Assembly: GCA_002869425.1 (NCBI GenBank)
Contig: PKSZ01000688.1
Location: 1-9,840 of the forward strand
Length of the DNA: 9,840 bases
Direction: 5' to 3'
Origin: Marinilabiliales bacterium
GTDB taxonomy: Bacteria; Bacteroidota; Bacteroidia; Bacteroidales; BM523
This document shows, piece by piece, positions 6,997 through 9,840 of the stretch. Both the position numbers and the translations under genes were made by a program. Under the pieces are notes generated by a model. The model did not search any database. It worked only from the letters and a program-made list of their open reading frames with translations, and was not told the origin of the DNA. How positions within the stretch are numbered: position 1 is the stretch's first letter; the number at the start of each line of letters is the position of its first letter.

Positions 6997-7860
6997 CTAT
7001 CTCTTCTTAAACAATTTCATTAATGGTCTAACATAGTCTTCACCAGTCTCAAGATCAACATAGTCTACTCCGGCTTTTGAGAATATTTCTATTAATTTAG
7101 CATTACCAGACATTCTCATACTCCGATAATAATCACGAACCTTTTTCTGACTTGTATCCAGCCACAAAAGCTTACCCGTTTCAGCGTCTTTAATTCTTAC
7201 AAGACCCACATCGGGTATTTCATATTCTCTTTTATCGAATATATTCAATCCGATTACATCATGTTTATTATTTGCAATCCTCAAGGCGTTTTCAAAATCA
7301 TGATCAAAAAAGTCAGAAATAACAAAAGCAGTACAACGTTTCTTAATTACATTGGTAAGATATCGCAGTGCTTCTGATATTTTTGTTTCACGACTCTCAG
7401 GCTTAAAATCAATCAATTCCCTTATTATCCTTAATATGTGCTTCTTTCCTTTCTGTGGTGAAATGAATTTCTCAATTTTATCACTAAAAAAGATGACTCC
7501 AATTTTATCGTTATTGTGAATAGCTGAAAAAGCCAGAACTGCTGCTATTTCTGTAATTATTTCCCTTTTCAACTGGAAATTAGATCCGAAATCACTGGAC
7601 CCACTTACATCAATAAGCAACATCACTGTTAGCTCTCTTTCCTCTTCAAAAACTTTAATATAGGGATGATTAAAACGAGCTGTGACATTCCAATCAATAT
7701 TTCTTATATCATCTCCATATTGATATTCTCTAACTTCACTGAAAGCCATTCCTTTCCCTTTAAAAGCACTCTGGTATTCGCCTGCAAAAATATGCCGAGA
7801 CAAACCCCTCGCTTTTATTTCAATTCTTCGAACCTTTTTTAAAAGATCATTCGCTTCCAC
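6997..7860 (-). CDS. DUF58 (VWA-like) protein partnered with MoxR
   Basis: A 287-residue soluble protein with the DUF58 hallmark at 42-62, including EVREYQYGDDIRNIDWN followed by VTAR. A VWA-like fold has DVSGS at 84-88 and ISDFFD at 181-186 in place of the TDG motif. No signal peptide or membrane segment is seen, so it is cytoplasmic like MoxR. MoxR-DUF58 pairs are found across bacteria and are thought to act as a chaperone/activator unit. The start is a GTG at 7860: the residues MEANDLLKKVRRIEIKARGL match the usual beginning of the family, no ATG lies between the upstream stop and this codon, and the upstream gene ends 9 nt away. The gap to the next gene is 14 nt. Confidence 0.9.
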   Translation of the reverse strand: MEANDLLKKVRRIEIKARGLSRHIFAGEYQSAFKGKGMAFSEVREYQYGDDIRNIDWNVTARFNHPYIKVFEEERELTVMLLIDVSGSSDFGSNFQLKREIITEIAAVLAFSAIHNNDKIGVIFFSDKIEKFISPQKGKKHILRIIRELIDFKPESRETKISEALRYLTNVIKKRCTAFVISDFFDHDFENALRIANNKHDVIGLNIFDKREYEIPDVGLVRIKDAETGKLLWLDTSQKKVRDYYRSMRMSGNAKLIEIFSKAGVDYVDLETGEDYVRPLMKLFKKR

Positions 7861-7869
7861 AACAATGTA

Positions 7870-8283
7870 TTAATCTTTAATTTCAGTAATAAAAACTGTA
7901 AAAAACCACTCACTGTTCTTCATTTGGATCAGGCACTCTTTTCTTCCATTATCATGCTCCCATTTGAGATCATCCAAGTATTTGTAATTCTTGGTCAGCG
8001 TATCAACGGTATATTTCGCTTTATCAATATCAAGCATAAACTTTTCGTACTTACAAATTCCATCTTCATCCAGGAAGAACATTAGCGTATTATCTTCTGA
8101 TTTATCTGTGTACTTTAACGAAGGATTCTTACTTTCCATCGTTGTTTCATCAAGGTAAAAACCTGAGCGTACTTTAGGCATCATTTTTTTTATATCCTTC
8201 ATATGGTATCCCAAAAAATTCTGCGATTTCGCAGACAAAGCAGAAATAATTAGCAGAGCAAAAAATAATAGCGTTCTTTTCAT
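7870..8283 (-). CDS. Unknown small secreted protein between moxR and DUF58
   Basis: A 137-residue protein from the ATG at 8283. A longer frame begins at a TTG (8298), but that overlaps moxR; the ATG lies one base after the moxR stop (TAAAATG) and begins a clean signal peptide, MKRTLLFFALLIISALSAKS then QNF. The mature part, about 117 residues, is mixed and probably alpha/beta: SLKYTD (55-60), NTLMFFLDEDGICKYEKFML (65-84), TKNYKYLDDLKW (97-108), and a C-terminal strand pair around EWFFTVFITEIK. It has two Cys (77 and 117) and no lipobox. I do not recognise the family. The position within the operon, with gaps of 1 and 9 nt, implies co-expression with the Bat system and an exported, probably periplasmic, product. 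Function is unknown. Confidence 0.75.
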   Translation of the reverse strand: MKRTLLFFALLIISALSAKSQNFLGYHMKDIKKMMPKVRSGFYLDETTMESKNPSLKYTDKSEDNTLMFFLDEDGICKYEKFMLDIDKAKYTVDTLTKNYKYLDDLKWEHDNGRKECLIQMKNSEWFFTVFITEIKD

Positions 8284-8284
8284 T

Positions 8285-9280
8285 TTATGGTACTTCAACA
8301 GTATTTAGTATCTCATTTATTATATCCATAGAGGTTATGTTTTCAGCCTCAGCCTCATAGGTTAATCCAATTCTGTGCCGCAACACATCATGACAGACAG
8401 CTCTTACATCTTCAGGAATAACATACCCTCTTCGTTTAATAAAAGCATAAGCTTTAGAAGCCAGAGCCAAATTAATACTTGCACGAGGTGATCCTCCATA
8501 TGAAATCATCTGTTTAAACTGATCCATGCGAAAATCTTCTGGATTTCTTGTTGCAAATACAATATCAACAATATACTTTTCTATTTTTTCGTCCATGTAC
8601 ACATCCTTCACAACATTTCTTGCCTTCACAATATCCTCTGGCTTTAAAATACTACTTGCTGAAGGAAATGTCTGTGCCAGATTTTGCCTGATGATTAAGC
8701 GTTCTTCATCTTTCTTTGGATAGTTGATTACAACCTTAAGCATAAACCTATCAACCTGTGCTTCAGGCAGCGGGTAGGTTCCTTCCTGCTCAATTGGATT
8801 TTGTGTCGCAAGTACCAGAAATGGTTCTTCAAGCTTGAAAGTATTCTCTCCAATGGTTATTTGCCTTTCCTGCATTGCTTCCAACAGCGCACTCTGAACC
8901 TTTGCTGGGGCTCTGTTGATCTCATCGGCCAAAATAAAGTTTGCAAAGATTGGTCCTTTCTTTACTGCAAACTCCTCTTTTTTCTGACTATAAACCATTG
9001 TTCCAAGCAAGTCAGCAGGTAATAAATCCGGAGTAAACTGAATTCTACTGAATTTTGCATTAATTGTACTTGCCAATGTATTAATGGCAAGTGTTTTTGC
9101 CAATCCTGGCACACCTTCCAATAAAACATGACCGTTTGAAAGCAATCCAATAAGCAGCCCTTCAACCAAATGTTTCTGACCAACAATAACTTTATTCATT
9201 TCCATGTTGACCATATCAACAAAGGCACTTTCTTTCTGTATCCTTTCATTAATTTCTTTAATATCAGTTATCTGATCCAT
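8285..9280 (-). CDS. moxR: MoxR-family AAA+ ATPase
   Basis: A 331-residue cytoplasmic AAA+ ATPase, full length for the MoxR family. Walker A is GVPGLAKT (56-63), Walker B is FILADEINR (115-123, with D119 and E120), sensor 1 is ATQN (158-161) in the family signature NPIEQEGTYPLPEAQVDRF (161-179), the candidate arginine finger is R178 in that motif, and sensor 2 is GGSPRAS (262-268). All catalytic residues are present. MoxR ATPases are thought to remodel or activate partner VWA proteins, here most directly the DUF58 protein and possibly BatA/BatB through the membrane proteins' cytoplasmic tails. It is the first gene of the operon; the ATG at 9280 follows a leader of about 40 nt from a candidate promoter. 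Confidence 0.96.
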   Translation of the reverse strand: MDQITDIKEINERIQKESAFVDMVNMEMNKVIVGQKHLVEGLLIGLLSNGHVLLEGVPGLAKTLAINTLASTINAKFSRIQFTPDLLPADLLGTMVYSQKKEEFAVKKGPIFANFILADEINRAPAKVQSALLEAMQERQITIGENTFKLEEPFLVLATQNPIEQEGTYPLPEAQVDRFMLKVVINYPKKDEERLIIRQNLAQTFPSASSILKPEDIVKARNVVKDVYMDEKIEKYIVDIVFATRNPEDFRMDQFKQMISYGGSPRASINLALASKAYAFIKRRGYVIPEDVRAVCHDVLRHRIGLTYEAEAENITSMDIINEILNTVEVP

Positions 9281-9327
9281 AAGATTTGTGTTTTTTATCT
9301 ATTGCACTTTGTTCGTTATGCTGAAAC

Positions 9328-9335
9328 CAAAAGTA
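9328..9335 (-). promoter_or_regulatory. Candidate -7 element of the moxR-bat operon promoter
   Basis: TACTTTTG on the minus strand matches all six fixed positions of TAnnTTTG. It places transcription start near 9321 and gives moxR a leader of about 40 nt. No TTG is found about 18-20 nt upstream, where the sequence is a T-run (9351-9358), so the -33 element is absent or replaced by an A/T-tract. The region between moxR and the divergent gene (9281-9506) holds no other gene; it is AT-rich with A-runs at 9351-9357 and 9371-9377. Confidence 0.4.
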
Positions 9336-9489
9336 CAACAATGCCATTTTAAAAAAATTATAGAAATGTTAAAAAAAGTTAAAGATTGATTTACTGCAAC
9401 TTAGCACAATATTCCAGGGAAAATTGGCATTGCTTGAACATATTTTTTAAAACTAAGCATCCGATAGATAAACTTCCGGTTATATATTA

Positions 9490-9497
9490 TAAATTTG
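9490..9497 (+). promoter_or_regulatory. Candidate -7 element for the right-edge BatA-type gene
   Basis: TAAATTTG on the plus strand matches the Bacteroidota -7 consensus TAnnTTTG. It lies so close to the ATG at 9507 that transcription would start around 9504, almost at the start codon. No TTG element is seen at the usual distance upstream. It may be a chance match in AT-rich DNA, or the gene may have a very short leader. Confidence 0.28.
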
Positions 9498-9506
9498 CAT
9501 CCAGTT

Positions 9507-9840
9507 ATGGTAGCGGCAATACAATTCTTATACCCGGGCTTTTTATATGCATTATCAGCATTAAGTATCCCTATTATCATCCATCTTTTCAACTTTAGAA
9601 AATACAAAACCGTTTACTTTAGTAATGTTGCTTTTATTAAGGATGTAAAGAAAGAAACCAAAGCAAAATCGCAACTAAAAAACCTATTGATCTTATTGTT
9701 TAGGCTGCTTACGATAACGGCACTTGTTATGGCATTTGCACAGCCCTACATCCCGACAAATAATAGCATGAAGCAAAATAAAAAAGAAAAGGCATGCAGA
9801 TATATAGAGAATTCATTTAGCATGGATGCTGAAGGAAAAA
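9507..9840 (+). CDS. BatA-type membrane-anchor protein, N-terminal part, cut by the window's right edge
   Basis: The first 111 codons of a gene open to the window end. The N-terminus has the Bat-type double anchor: QFLYPGFLYALSALSIPIII (6-25) followed by HLFNFRKYKTVYFSNVAFIK, a hallmark of the long BatA-domain proteins of Bacteroidota, and a second membrane segment (about 59-77, LLILLFRLLTITALVMAFAQ then PYIP). The next segment, RYIENSFSMDAEGK (98-111), is where these proteins start a VWA-like domain, normally with DNSFSM; here the first metal-site Asp is Glu. By family habit the full protein would be several hundred residues long, with a C-terminal membrane segment. It is divergent from moxR, 226 nt apart. 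The ATG at 9507 is chosen because QFLYP starts the anchor domain and no better in-frame start is near. Confidence 0.82.
   Translation, partial: MVAAIQFLYPGFLYALSALSIPIIIHLFNFRKYKTVYFSNVAFIKDVKKETKAKSQLKNLLILLFRLLTITALVMAFAQPYIPTNNSMKQNKKEKACRYIENSFSMDAEGK

Noticed and set aside
8284..8298. TTG start at 8298 for the small secreted protein, overlapping moxR
   Set aside because: It would add five residues before the signal peptide. The ATG at 8283, one base after the moxR stop, gives a clean leader.
8962..9186. Minus-strand frame inside moxR
   Set aside because: It is an out-of-frame shadow of moxR, whose Walker A and B motifs are intact in the main frame.
9386..9607. Open frames on both strands in the gap right of moxR
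   Set aside because: They overlap the start of the BatA-type gene in other frames, have no family resemblance, and use a composition unlike the real genes. The frame from 9507 with clear membrane-anchor motifs is the real one.
1..9840. CRISPR arrays, tRNA or rRNA genes, insertion sequences, riboswitches, phage or defence genes
   Set aside because: None was found on reading. No evenly spaced repeats with unique spacers, transposase motifs, terminal inverted repeats or conserved RNA folds were seen; the window is filled by one compact operon with short flanks.

Overview
The window is AT-rich DNA from a member of the Bacteroidota. The evidence is the gene set (a complete Bat 'Bacteroides aerotolerance' operon with its MoxR ATPase and DUF58 protein), the Bacteroidota-type promoter elements (TAnnTTTG at -7) in the intergenic gaps, and the lack of clear Shine-Dalgarno sequences. 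The exact genus cannot be fixed from this sequence; a marine-type member of Bacteroidia is a reasonable guess only.

Layout. At the far left (1-34, minus strand) are the first codons of a gene that leaves the window, with a good Bacteroidota promoter in front of it. Divergent from it, at 146-550 (plus), is a small cytoplasmic STAS/SpoIIAA-like protein. From 9280 down to 551 on the minus strand runs one tightly packed operon of nine genes, in transcription order: moxR, a small unknown secreted protein, a DUF58 protein, a BatD-like/DUF4381-like membrane protein, batA, batB, batC, batD, batE. Gaps between genes are 14 nt or less and several genes overlap by 1 or 4 nt, so they are almost certainly co-transcribed and partly translationally coupled. 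The operon ends directly against the STAS-like gene: the two stop codons abut at 550/551. At the right edge (9507-9840, plus) begins another BatA-type membrane protein, transcribed divergently from moxR and cut by the window end.

How the parts fit. MoxR-family AAA+ ATPases work with von Willebrand factor A (VWA) proteins in a chaperone-like way. Here MoxR and the DUF58 protein (VWA-like) are cytoplasmic. BatA and BatB are membrane-anchored VWA proteins. BatC and BatE carry TPR repeats, and BatD and the BatD-like protein are periplasmic beta-rich proteins anchored by one membrane segment with cytoplasmic tails. Together they look like an envelope-spanning complex driven by a cytoplasmic ATPase. 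The system was named for aerotolerance in Bacteroides fragilis, but its biochemical role is still not settled.

Most of the window is a well-known operon. The less ordinary points are: an intrinsic terminator for the STAS-like gene that lies inside the batE coding sequence; an unknown secreted protein gene inserted between moxR and DUF58; a 65-residue Gln/Asn/Asp-rich repeat in BatC; and a third BatA-type protein facing away from the operon with a Glu in place of the usual first metal-site Asp.
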